64,000 bases of DNA from Drosophila persimilis (Eukaryota; Arthropoda; Insecta; Diptera; Drosophilidae): positions 4,836,001 to 4,900,000 of the forward strand of contig NW_020825298.1 in assembly GCF_003286085.1 (NCBI RefSeq), read 5' to 3'. The notes under the pieces were generated by a model. That model saw nothing but the letters and a program-made list of their open reading frames with translations. It searched no databases and was not told where the DNA came from. The translations under genes were made by a program, and so were the position numbers. Below, one piece after another: positions 38,240-48,599 of this stretch. Position 1 is the stretch's first letter. The number at the start of each line of letters is the position of its first letter.

Positions 38240-40526
38240 GAGAGAGTCAGATCAGCAGTATGGGATATGCCTCACCCTTTCATGAAACTTCACTTGGAAC
38301 GAGAGCACTTCACTCTCTCCTTTTCGATTCTCTTCTTCACTATTGCATCGTGGAGTGGGAAAGGGACAAAACTTGACGAATTTTCAAGCACGCACACACC
38401 CACGCATACATACATATGTATGTAGCTAGAACTCACGTGATCAAACGGAAAAAAACGGGACAACGAAACAGTAACACATTTTAGATTTTGGCACACGAAA
38501 AAAATATATTATGCAAAAATTATAAGTTTTCCTCCATTTATAGCACACATTTTACATGTATTTTACAAATTGCCGCACTTTTCCTTAGTCGAGCTGCATT
38601 TATGCCGCCATTTTGCCTCTTTTGCGCCCCCGCCCTTTATTCAATACATTTTCTTGAACTAAAACATACTTTTTTCACATAATCAGCGAGTCACCACGCT
38701 AAACTTCACTTCACACACCTCCGCGACGTTTTTCCCGTTGGATTTTTCACCATTTTCCCCGATTTTCACGGATCGAAACGCGGAGCTGACTTGCAAACGC
38801 ACGCTTGGCCCGGGTGAAAAAATTTGAGTGAGAGCGATGCAAATGCGTTCATTCCTTGATCTCCTGCTCCTCTTCCTAATTGCTCTCTCTCCCACGCTCT
38901 CGTCAGCCATTTTTGTGAGAACGCAAAATGAGACATTTTTTGTTTTTACACAAATAAGAAATAATATACATATTTACATACATATATCACAATTTTCTGC
39001 ACTTTTTCTTCGTAGATCTGCATTTTTGGCGCCATTTTTCCTCCTTCTGCGCGCTCGCCCTTGATTCCACACATTTTCTTGCATTGAAACACGTATTTCT
39101 TACATTTATATTTAATCACTACACTAAGCTCCACTTCACACACCTGCGCAACGTTTTTCCCGATGGATTTTCACCATTTTCCACATTTTCACGGACTTGA
39201 ACGCGGAGCTGACTTAAGAACGCACGCTTCGAGCAGGGAAAAAATTAAAGTGAGAGCGGTGCAAATGCATTCATTCTTTGATCTCTTATTCTGCTGCCAA
39301 GGGCGTACCCAGTATTCCGCGAAGGGGGGCTGTGATTGTTACGCGTAAGATGATGATGTTACATATATTTGGAAAAATTGATTCGGTAAAAGCTTTTTTT
39401 TAAATATGCAGCGAAAATTAAATACAAATTTGTTTTCTACTACTAAGCATGCTGAAGAGGGGGACAGCTTAGCCCCTTCTGGCCCCTGGGTACGCCCTTG
39501 CCTGCTACTCTTCCTAATTGCCATCTCTCCTCCCACGCTCTCTTCAGCAGCTTGGACTCCTGATGATATTACACTCGCTCGAAACTCGCTCTCATCTCGC
39601 GTCTTTTTTGCACAGTACAATAGCAAAACTTTGTGCTCCTCTCTCTCACCAAACAATCGCTCTCAGCAGTGCGGTGCGTAATAGAAGACTCAAAAGAAAA
39701 CTAACGGATCCCTTGTGGGAGTGAGATGAAGATGGAGAGACTGCTGAGAGTGTTACAGTGCGCGGTTAAGGTACAGCGCATGGTGAAATTATTTGACTTA
39801 ATGAAATTAATTGATCTCGCATTGCTGAAGCAGAGGATGGAGACAAGGAGTGTAGTTGAGCATAAGCAAAAGTAGCCGTAAAAAAGTGGGAGAGAGGGCA
39901 AATGGAAAGAAGAGTAGGAGAGCATAGAATGAACGCATTTGCATCGTCCTCACTCAAATTTTTTCACCCGGGCCAAGCGTGCGTTTGTAAGTCAGCTCCG
40001 CGTTTAAATTCGACAAAAATGGGTAAAATGGTGAAAAATACAAAGGGAAAAACGTCGCGGAGGTGTGTGAAGTGAAGTTTAGTGTACTGATGCAGTGATT
40101 ATATAAAAAAAATGTGTTTAAGTGCAAGAAAATGTATTGAACAAAGGGCGGGGGCGCAAAAGAGGCAAAATGGCGACATAAATGCTGCTCGACGAAGGAA
40201 AAGTGCGTCAATTTGTGAAATACAAGTAAAATGTGTGTTTTATACAGAGAAAAACGTAATATTTTTTCATACATCCTTTTTATTCATGTGCCAAAATCTA
40301 AAATGTGTTACTGTTTTGTTGCCTCATTTTTTTTTTCGTTTGATCACGTGAGTTCTAGCCATATGTGTGTGGGTGTGTGCGTGCTTGAAAATTCGTCAAG
40401 TTTTGTCCCTTTCCCACTCCACGATGCAATAGGGAAGGAGAGAAATAAAAAGCAGAGAGTGCTCTCGTTCCAAGTGAAGTTTCATGAAAGGGTGAGTCAT
40501 TCCCAATACTGCTAATCTGTCCCTCT
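38240..40526. mobile_element. Foldback-like composite with long inverted arms
   Basis: The left arm starts at about 38240 (CAGATCAGCAGTATGGGA) and its inverse ends at about 40526. Matching ordered blocks include CTCACCCTTTCATGAAACTT, GTGGGAAAGGGACAAAACTT, GAACTCACGTGATCAAACG and TTTGGCACA. The inner block (GCGGAGCTGACTT..ACGCACGCTT, about 38690-38900) recurs directly at 39122-39290 and inverted at about 39920-40085. Long inverted arms with internal direct repeats resemble Foldback/Galileo-type elements of Drosophila, but no transposase is visible and no target-site duplication was found. The family is therefore not assigned. Confidence 0.6.
39298..39500. mobile_element. 203-bp hAT-type MITE
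   Basis: Perfect 15-bp terminal inverted repeats CAAGGGCGTACCCAG (39298-39312) and its complement (39486-39500) bound a 203-bp non-coding element. The flanks TCTGCTGC (39290-39297) and CCTGCTAC (39501-39508) match at 6 of 8 positions, which fits an 8-bp target duplication as in the hAT superfamily. The paralogous repeat at 38860-38890 shows the uninterrupted site (CCTGCTCC) once, an internal empty-site control. It is inserted in the foldback-like cluster and is therefore younger than it. Confidence 0.8.
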
Positions 40527-40529
40527 GTC

Positions 40530-43500
40530 TCTGGTCCCTTCCAAAAAAGATACGCTACAATTTTTGCATTCCAATATTTTGCAAATGTTGTACATATATT
40601 TTTCCATCTTTAAAAACTGTCATAAATTTGCCTAGGCCGCCAAACCGTGTCGGAAAATCGTTTAGCAATAAAATTAAAATCTCACATAATTGTTCCCCAA
40701 TGTGGCATATGGACGGGAAGATGTTCTGCGGGGGTTGCCCACAGAGAGGGAGAGAGAGAGAGAGAGAGGAAGCTAGACTCGGATAACGTTGTACGCCAAT
40801 TTTATTAACTGCAAATCTTATTTGCATGTTTATTTTGCATAATGTGCCGAAAAACAAGCGTCAAGCGTCGGGTAGCACCCCCCGTGGAAATGGTCTGAGG
40901 GTAGGAAACAGAGTGCGCTTTCTTTTATTCAAATATTTTCTTATGACTTGCCCGAACGCGACAAAAATTCGATTTGAGTGTCTGTCAAGTTCCTGGAAAA
41001 AAAAACCGGCGAAAAAAAAACAAATTTCACGCTTAACAACGCGGTTTGGTTCGTTCGACGATTTGCATACGAAATTGGAGAAGTCAGGGGGGGGGGGGGG
41101 GAGTCACCCTCGCCGGTAACCTGTCGAGGGGTGGCTGCAACAATTACAGATGGCTTTTCAAGTGGGGTATGGTTTTTCCCTATTTTATGCATTTTCCACG
41201 TGTCAAATCGCGCGTCAATCAATCGATGTTTGATGCGGCATGTTTAATTTTTGGAAATTTCATATTCACTAACGTTTTGCTGCTTTCATTTGGGTCTGCC
41301 TTTTATTTGTTTTTCATTTTTATGCCTCGGCACACGCCACACCCAGGAGTCAGCAGCCAGGACGCAGGACCCAACCCCGGCATTAGATCCCGGTGCTGGT
41401 TTCAATTTTACGCCGATTGGTTTTCGGCAATCGCCTGTGCAAATAAGCCGAGAGAGCGATAAGCCCAAGCCAGTCCCAGTCCCGGTCCTGGCCCTCAGCC
41501 ATATCGTGGCTATATCTTAGGCTCAAATTTAAATAAATACTAGCAAAGTGGAAAATAAAATGCCCGGCTAATACTGCAGTCTGTTCGAAAGGTACTAGGG
41601 GTTGGGGGCTGGGGGTTGGGTTCTCCCATAACGAGATAATTCTGACATTGGCCAATCCTCAATTGGATTTATGTGGATAATGTGGTCCGTAATCCCTCGA
41701 CAGGTTCTTGGCTCGAGATTTGCTCAAAGTTTACGGGTTGTGCGATGGAAGAGAACAGGAATAGAGAGATGGAGAAGGGAATGGGCTAGGAATTATATCC
41801 AGGGAAAAAAGGCACCCAACAAATCTATAAAACTTGCTGTTCCATCAAATATTCGAAATGAGTTGCTCAAAATGTTGAAAGTAACTTCTGTGTTGAGCTT
41901 ATTAAAAATTCAAGTGTTGCCAATTTTCCAAACCCAAACGAAAAAGCACAGCAAATGTAATGCGATACTGAAATGTTTTACCCCTCAGAGGAACAGATGA
42001 GAACAGCGCGATGACAACCAACCAGGGGGGGGGGGGGGGGGGGGGGGGGGGAAGGGGAAAGCCACTTACAACAATGGAAATGATTTTTGCATAATTTATT
42101 CGATGATTATTACAAAGAAGGAGACAGTTTTTTGAGTGCCACTCCACCGTCTCCATCTCTATATTCGCTACCCCTTGGGCTCCAGTTAATGTTGCTTTTT
42201 ATTGCAATTAGAATGTTTTTGGGGGTTTGAAAGTTGACTCCACACAGCCGGGGCCACTCCCGAGTGTGTTTCTGCATATTCGTGGGATTTAATTTTGTCG
42301 TTTGCCGGCTGCCGCTTGCCGGCAAAAGTGATTATGTCCTTTTGCCAGCTGCACCTTTTCAACTCTCAACTCGGGCTGAGTGAAATCCGTGTCCCCAGTG
42401 GCACGGCGACGACTCCCTGCAACACTCTACACATGAGCCACCTCTCAAGTGGTTGCTGGATCTTTCATTTCGACTTCAATCATATTTCATGCTCTCCGGC
42501 ATCGTCGTCGTCCTCGTCGTCGTCGTCCTCGGCCGGCTGTAGTCCTCCTCCTTTCGTCGTCATTTGGTTTATGTTTATTGTTTTATCCTGGCTTTCCGCC
42601 GTGTGGCCCTGGCCCTGCGCCGTGGCAGGACTCTCTCGGAGTCCTTCTCTCACTCAGACATAATCAAAAAAGGTAATCAACATAAAGTCGAGCGTCGTCA
42701 GCATCTACAATTCTCATTTGGGGCTCTCTGCCCCGTGCCCGTCGGCACTTGTCACATTCACAAATGAATGAAGTGCCAAAAGCACAACTGAGACAGGTCC
42801 TCGAATGGATTTGTTGCTGGGCACAAGGTGTTTCAGATGTCACAGGTTATATATGACCCTCGGTCTTACCTTTCTCCATGAAAATTGATTTATTTCCCCA
42901 TATTTATATAGACTAGATTCATTCGATTTGTGATGGCTTGTACTGAAGAAAAAAGCGTAAATTTTTATGGAATTGAATAAAAATATTTCGCAGAATTAAG
43001 CTTAAAGAAAACATACTGTATTTAATCGTTGCTATCCGGGACAGGGCCCAATGATCCCCAAGGAATAAAGTGATTGTGAGATTGATTGTATCTTGTTTTT
43101 TTATTAAAGAGTGGAACCAAGGGATTGCCTAATCTTAAAGATGGCAAAAGCAACATATAGAATGAAATGGCATAGAATTTCCTTATTTCCTTATAGAGTA
43201 TTATTCCCCGCCTCTGGACCCCTCTATGCCCCTTCAGACCTACAACAAAAGTTAAGCTTTTACTGTATCATCTATCCTTTATCCCCACACCCCCTGGAAG
43301 TGGCCTAAGCCACCGTGCAGCATATTTACAACTCAATATATCTCAAACCATTTTCACCGGTCATCCGGCCACGTTTTGCGATGAGACCGCCTCGAAATTG
43401 ATTGATCAACTCAATCGGTTTTGTGCATTTGAGTTTTGTGTTTCGTCAAGCAGAAGAATTCAATTATTCAAAAGCTGAAAACAACGTCAAGGTGGATTGA

Positions 43501-43990
43501 GTGGGTGGGGCTTGTGTGGGGGCTAGGAGTAGGGCTTTCGTTAGAGCCAAAAAAATATGTGGTCAAAACAATGTGGGGTTTTTTTTAGAAAATTTAAATC
43601 AATAATTCTCTTGTTTTTTTCGACCCAGAAAAATTAGTAGAGAGGAAAAAAAAGGGACCTTAATAATTTGATTGATGACCAAATGGAGTTTTTTTTGGCC
43701 TTTTTTGTAGAATAAAATGTTGACCAAAAATATATATCAAATCCGTATATAGAGATCCATGGGACAGAACTTAATGAATTCCCTCATTATGGCCGGGCGG
43801 CTTAATTAAATGTGCTTTTGTGGTGATTTTCTGGCCACAAAGAACGTCTCGAAACCAAAATAAACACTTACCCAGCCATCGATGGATGGTGCTACCCTTA
43901 AACAGCAGGCCTCCAACCCACCCAAAAGCCCCCCTATCACAGTGCAACCCGAACCCCAACCCCAACCCCGCTACTTGCCTCATTTTGCGG
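40530..43990. other. Non-coding DNA with homopolymer tracts
   Basis: Contains a (GA)n run (40747-40769), G15 (41087-41101) and G27 (42025-42051), plus a TCGTCG run (42502-42530). A frame at 41671-42000 is open but shows no recognisable domain. No gene is supported. Confidence 0.45.
42025..42051 (+). repeat. Poly(G) tract, G27
   Basis: An uninterrupted run of 27 G after CAACCAACCA, then GAAGGGGAAAG. The true length may differ, since such runs are prone to sequencing and assembly error. Confidence 0.9.
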
Positions 43991-43999
43991 GGCTGCACA

Positions 44000-44243
44000 T
44001 TGCATTTAATTAAATCATAAATAAGCATAAAGCGAAACGCATCTCCGACAATTAAACAAACATAAAAACCTACCAAAGTGACAATACCACGCCCTCACAC
44101 CCAGCCCCAGCCCCCCCTCGCCCCTCCCCACACACACACACACATTGAGCCGCCCAAGGACCCTGCTCTATGCGCTCCAGGGGGAGGACAGTAAATTGCG
44201 CACTCAAATGACCAAAAACGCATTGAAAATTGCATTTAATTAA
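44000..44243 (+). promoter_or_regulatory. Pair of identical 14-mers resembling POU/homeodomain sites
   Basis: TTGCATTTAATTAA occurs at 44000-44013 and again at 44230-44243. It combines an octamer-like half (TGCAT) with a homeodomain TAATTA core. An exact 14-bp repeat 230 bp apart may be shared regulation, or chance in AT-rich DNA. No gene is nearby except the peptide array from 45 kb. Confidence 0.15.
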
Positions 44244-45045
44244 GTCAATTCTCGGCGATTGCCTCCGCCACGAAACTGCGTAGGTTTCAGGCGTAGGTTG
44301 TACCCTGTAAAGGGGCAGAGTCCATCAGTAAACACATCAGCTGGTGACCATGGGGCTAGAACATGGGGAAATCGGTAGGTTAATGCTTGATTAGCTCTTA
44401 GTTTAAGGGAAATAATTCCAATTTGGAATTCGATTCCAATTCGAGTTGGCCGAATGTTATCTTTTTTGAGGCAGAGGTCATAGAGAGATCCACATGTAAG
44501 ATGAAAAACGCATGGAAAACTATGCTCCATAATTTATTGTAATTTTAATGTATTTTTTTATAGATATATCCCTCTAATATCAGACCTTCCCCTAGTAGTT
44601 GCCTTGGATCCACCACGGACCACGAAAAGACCTGGAAAGTGTAACAAATTATTATATTTCAAGTATTTTTTTGACAGATTCTGACTAATTATTACAAATA
44701 AATAAAAACACGCTGCACAAATTAAAGTCCGATAGGTTTTATGCTCTTTAATGGCATCGAAATCCGAAAGATCCGATCCCTGAACGCAGCTTCTTTCGAG
44801 AATAACATAGAAATTTGTGGCCACTTAAAATATGCTGTCCAACAATGGGCTGTCCTTAGGTCCTTTTATGTTCCTATGTTCCTAAGAAAATTCCGCATTT
44901 TTGTCAGCGAAATTCACTTCACAACTCGTATAAAATATGAGGAAATACTCGTAGGTGTCTTAGACACGCTTAGACACTCTTTATTAGCCCTAGATAATAT
45001 AGTTCAAGTGAAATAATTCCCATTTGCTTCAGAACAATAAAAAAT

Positions 45046-45091
45046 TATATAAAAATGAGGACTCCTTGCCAACGATATTCATTTCTTCAAG
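45046..45091 (+). promoter_or_regulatory. Core promoter of peptide unit A
   Basis: TATATAAAA at 45046-45054 is followed by an initiator-like TCATTT (A at 45081) and then the ATG at 45092. The implied 5' UTR is about 11 nt. A palindromic GTGTCTTAGACAC at 44955-44967 lies 137 nt before the ATG and recurs 139 nt before the ATG of unit C. Confidence 0.6.
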
Positions 45092-45175
45092 ATGCGTTGG
45101 CTGCTGGCTGTGCCCTTTGTTCTGGCAATTATTGCAGGGGCACTCTGCAATCCAAAAATTAAAAAATGTGACTGA
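45092..45175 (+). CDS. Peptide unit A: 27-residue secreted peptide of a tandem family
   Basis: The ATG opens a signal peptide (MRWLLAVPFVLAIIAG). A very short remainder with two cysteines in the form CNPKIKKCD follows, then TGA. If the signal is removed near A17-L18, about ten residues would be secreted, possibly closed into a loop by one disulphide. The start is fixed by alignment with four paralogues (45729, 49937, 50711, 51357) and by the TATA box 44-46 nt upstream. AATAAA occurs just after the stop (about 45188). No family is recognised. It may be a functional micropeptide, or a member that lost its original mature region, since units C and D derive from a two-exon form. Confidence 0.5.
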   Translation: MRWLLAVPFVLAIIAGALCNPKIKKCD

Positions 45176-45206
45176 ATAGAGCTTGAAATAAACACAGTTT
45201 GTGACG

Positions 45207-45500
45207 TGGCATAACCAAATCGAGATTTCTTTGGGGGTGATTATCGCTAAATTGCTGCCAAAGTCCAAATGGAAGGCTACTAGGGTACAGGGTGTGCTCC
45301 TTACAGTTAAGGGACGCTTCTATCGATCGATGTGATCGTTGCGGTGGATCTTCCCTTCCGTTAGGCATGCTGGGAGTCTGGGATTAGACTAGGCGGAATA
45401 CTCGCCGTGAGATGCGTCCCCAGAAGCCGTTCCATCGTCCTCAGAAGGACAGACGATGGACTTATGGGTCTGAAATCGAGGGCTTGCCTGCCCAGGTTCG
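45207..45500 (-). mobile_element. LINE reverse-transcriptase remnant, copy 1 (LOA/R1-type)
   Basis: On the minus strand from about 45492 to 45322 a broken reading frame gives RPISLSSVLLRTMERLL, then SLIPDSQHA, then after a frameshift RKGRSTATITSID. This is the order of RT motifs in LOA/R1-type LINEs (RPISL..ME+LL...QHAY.KG+ST). Frameshifts and stops make it a fossil. It differs from the copy at 50150-50472 by about six substitutions over 275 bp and lacks some 30 bp present there. Confidence 0.75.
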
Positions 45501-45542
45501 TCTTTTCTTAAGACGACTCTCATTTCTGAAACACATTTTGAG

Positions 45543-45552
45543 AGGAATTCCC
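45543..45552 (-). promoter_or_regulatory. NF-kappaB-like site upstream of peptide unit B
   Basis: AGGAATTCCC (minus strand GGGAATTCCT) fits the published consensus for Drosophila Rel proteins (GGGRNTYYYY). It lies 186 nt before the ATG of unit B. A variant, AGGAATTTCC, sits 186 nt before the ATG of unit D, so the position is conserved by descent. Binding is not shown. Confidence 0.3.
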
Positions 45553-45682
45553 TGCACACTTATTATAAAATATCATGATATCCCAATTTTGTTGCTTAGA
45601 TCCGCTTAGACCCGCTCGATTAGCTATAGATTATATGGTCAAAGTGAAATAATTCCAATTTGTTTCGGAACAATGAAGATGC

Positions 45683-45728
45683 TATAAAAGACTGAGGATT
45701 GCTGGGGAACGATATTAATCGTATCAAG
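45683..45728 (+). promoter_or_regulatory. Core promoter of peptide unit B
   Basis: TATAAAAG at 45683-45690 lies 46 nt before the ATG. The initiator-like TCATTT of units A, C and E is changed here to TTAATCGTATC, as in unit D, so B and D form one promoter subtype. Confidence 0.55.
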
Positions 45729-45812
45729 ATGCGTTGGCTGCTGGCTCTTACCTTTGTTCTAGCACTTATTACAGGGGCTCAACTCCTCACATCTCAAAAT
45801 TCGACTAGATGA
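45729..45812 (+). CDS. Peptide unit B: 27-residue secreted peptide of the tandem family
   Basis: The signal peptide (MRWLLALTFVLALITG) matches the paralogues; unit D shares the LALTFVLA variant. The remainder AQLLTSQNSTR has no cysteine and contains an NST sequon, then TGA. The 3' side (GAGCTTGAAATCAATAAATACAG) resembles that of unit A and carries AATAAA at about 45824. It is intronless. Either a micropeptide gene or a decayed copy; the intact start, TATA box and poly(A) signal argue that it can be expressed. Confidence 0.45.
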   Translation: MRWLLALTFVLALITGAQLLTSQNSTR

Positions 45813-45829
45813 GCTTGAAATCAATAAAT

Positions 45830-46390
45830 ACAGCTTTTCCTGGGCTTATCATACGGAACCTATCGCTAAGGGGCTTAATGGCTAAAAAGTAGCCTCAAAT
45901 GGCTCAATATATGGGCTCCGTGGCTCCGCACTGAGATGCGTTCCAAACACATCTGAAGATAGTAGATCCCACACGGGGCTGTGTAGATGTTTTAGAGGGC
46001 ATTCCATAGTCCTTAGTGGGAGGCATGTTGGAGTATTGCTGTTTATTTTGACAAAGGCAGTTGGGCAGGCGTCCAAATGGTCGCAGGGATTGTCTGATAA
46101 TGATATGTTGATGATGCTGATGATGACAATGTCATGAAGGAGTCAACAGCGAGGCAGTCCTCGACTCTCGTGGCGCTCTGTTGTTTATTTTAATTACTGA
46201 AATTGCATTCGAGTGCCAACTGCCAAATGGCCGAGCCACCTATCTGCCTATCTGCCCATCTGCCCATCTGCCCATCTGCCCATCGTACTCCCATGTGTGT
46301 CCCTGCCTTCCCTTCGGGACTGTGTTGTTGGCCCTCACTTGTTTTGTTAACATCCACTGCACCCGCTATCGTGATGCCGATGCCGATGCT
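45830..46390. other. Non-coding spacer
   Basis: Contains a CCCATCTG repeat (46245-46284) and a GATGATGCTGATGATGA stretch (46110-46127). No gene is supported. Confidence 0.45.
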
Positions 46391-46395
46391 GCTGA

Positions 46396-46515
46396 CATGG
46401 CTGCATTTTGCTTTCATTTGCGTTTACGTTTGGTTTGGTTTTGGCCATTGCCTTTGGGGTGGAGCACCCCACCGCCCTGGCCGGTGTGCCCCTGCCTGAT
46501 GCATGTATCAAAGTT
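46396..46515 (+). pseudogene. Orphan exon-like frame with a secretion signal but no start codon
   Basis: A frame open from 46396 reads LSFAFTFGLVLAIAFG, then HPTALAGVPLPDACIKVC, with G/C-rich third positions and a donor-like GTAAAA at 46524. It resembles the first exon of a small secreted cysteine peptide. No in-frame ATG exists after the TGA at 46393-46395, and no acceptor precedes it. An ATG at 46397 is in another frame, so one small indel separates start and body. It could be a pseudogene, a sequencing error, or chance. Read through, the frame adds NCYEC. Confidence 0.2.
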
Positions 46516-46957
46516 TGTTCAGGTAAAATGCCGTCGCGCAATTGTTATGAGTGTCATCATCAACGTCGACGGGCGGCGGTCGTGGCAGTGGCACTGGCAC
46601 TGGAACGGGTCCAAGAGCTACAGTTGGGGCTGCAACAAGAGGTTCGCTCGGTGCAGTTGTGGCACTGGCAGTGGCAGTTAAACATGCGACACATTATCGA
46701 TGCCACCACCGCTGGAGGATGGGGCGGGTCCTGGGTGCTGGGTGCTGGGCCCGGACTATGGCCGGTCAGTGCGCGCTTTATGCAAACACTCGGCAAACAG
46801 AAATGAAAGCATAATATTGAGCTGCGGCACAGGGCCCGGGCTGGCAGGACGATAGCAGCAGATACAGTTACAAGTGGCCCTCATCGGAGGCTCCACAGAG
46901 GCGAAATTTAAGCCACCAGAAATGCCAGTCCCTTTGAAGGAGTTTCTTTATGAAGCA

Positions 46958-46998
<41 letters not shown>
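46958..46998 (+). repeat. Poly(G) tract, G41
   Basis: An uninterrupted run of 41 G between TTTATGAAGCA and AAAGCGCC. It is the longest homopolymer in the window. It lies between peptide units B and C, just before the LINE C-terminal relic. The exact length is uncertain for technical reasons. Confidence 0.9.
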
Positions 46999-46999
<1 letters not shown>

Positions 47000-47229
47000 A
47001 AGCGCCTGCTTAAGTATATTAATATCTCAACTAGTTCGTAATATATTCCTGTATGTGTGGGTGGGAGATGGCTCTTTTAAGTGCCACAAAATGAGGCGGC
47101 AATACCTTTTCTTTGTTTCGTCATAAGGTGTGCTTGTGGATTGCAAATTTATGCTACCTTTGGCGGCAGAAGGCGTCGGGCAGGCGTATGAGAGAGTCGT
47201 GAATGTACCTCTGTCCCTATTTAGAGAGA

Positions 47230-47420
47230 ACCAGGCTAGAGTACAGCCCAAAAGCAGGCGGAGACTCCCCCGAAAACCATTCTACTACCTGCTGCAACTA
47301 CCACGGAAGGACTACAGACTGTTGGGGGGAATACAGGCCACTGTCTGACTGGGAAACATCTCATCTGCAATTGCCTGGGTCTCTCAGGGGCCAGGAGCAG
47401 ATACCTGGGCGCCCCGTAGC
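47230..47420 (+). mobile_element. LINE C-terminal remnant (LOA/R1-type)
   Basis: One frame gives LQLPRKDYRLLGG. A frameshift then leads to TGHCLTGKH (47333 on), continuing LICNCLGLSGARSRYLGAP to a stop at 47417-47419. LPRKDYRLL..TGHCLTGKH and a C-C-containing end are typical of the C-terminus of LOA/R1-type LINE ORF2 proteins. The expected middle part is missing, so the copy carries an internal deletion. It may come from the same element family as the RT relics at 45.3 and 50.3 kb. Confidence 0.6.
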
Positions 47421-47519
47421 TGGGGATCACTAGAAGATGCCTCTTAGAGGACGACAAGGAACAACCTCCACTCTCGAGAACTTCCAGGCCTCATAAGCAC
47501 CCCCTAGACCATACTGTCC

Positions 47520-48590
47520 TCTGCTTGGCCTCCTCTGAGGGGCGTCCAGGTTAACCTTTTTGACGGATACTTTCAGATCGGTAAACGTTAATCATTCCGA
47601 ATAAATCTTGTTCAAAATCCCACTACTCTATAATTCGAAAGATACATTCAATCCCAAAGAGAGGCTAAAAATCCTGCCAGGAGACACTCAAATGCTCAAA
47701 TGCGCTTTAATTAAAAATTAAATCCGTTTTGCGCTCATAATTATGCAGTTCTCACATGATGAGAGCCCAACCAGAGCCCATTACCACCCCCCAAGCACAC
47801 CACCGCCCCACCACCCACTCAAACAAGCGAATCATTCGGAAACGGGTCTCTGGCCCATGAACCGAAGAGAAGAGAGCTTTTGAGCTCCGTTTTTGGGGCG
47901 GGGCGTATGAGTAATAAATTTGTAAGCATGATAAGGGGTTGGCAAAGCGAAAACGACAGGCGCGAGGGGTAGGGGGAGGGGGGGGGAGGGAGAGCGAAGG
48001 CAGCGGCATGTAATCAGTGAATAATTCAGTTATAAGAAAATAATTTTTCGCCAAACATTAAAAAAGAGGCAAGCGAAAGAGACAGGCTCTACCCTTAAGG
48101 GTTAGGGGGTGGCACACAGCGCACACCCCCACCCCCCCCAAGCCTCCTCACCACACAACAGTAACAGACAAAAATCTCGACAGGGCAAAGGACACGGGCG
48201 AGGGGAGGACAGACCGAGACGAAGACGTTTGGCGTCATGTAAATAAGAATTATGAAAATAATAATGGAAAAAGGATTAAGACGCGAACGCCGCCGCAGTC
48301 AGGACGCACCACCCCCCACCAGCCCCATAAGAGGGAGGGTGGGTGGATGGATGGTCTGGTTGGCAGACATGAAAAGCGCTGCAAAAATGTGGTTATGTAA
48401 GTAGCAAGAATCCAGCGAGAACAGGGTCTCGACGGGGGCGATACTGTAGCTTGGGGCTAAATTATTATAATTTAAATATTCCGGAATAAAATAGAGGTAG
48501 GTAGGATAGCCCCTATCAGGCAATACGGCATCCATAGCTTAGATAAATAATCCCTGAATATACGGCCACTCTAGGAAAATACCGCAGATA
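47520..48590. other. Non-coding spacer
   Basis: No gene supported. Contains poly-G/C tracts (about 47973-47988 and 48126-48139) and ordinary AT-rich DNA. Confidence 0.45.
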
Positions 48591-48599
48591 CGGCCCTAT

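Noticed and set aside
41671-42000. A 109-codon plus-strand frame (RWRREWARNYIQGKK)
   Set aside because: Short and AT-rich, without recognisable motifs. It could be a transposase scrap, but I could not match it to any family.
44240-44530. A 96-codon minus-strand frame with protein-like composition
   Set aside because: No recognised domain, promoter or splice signal. It may be a transposon fossil, but nothing supports naming it.
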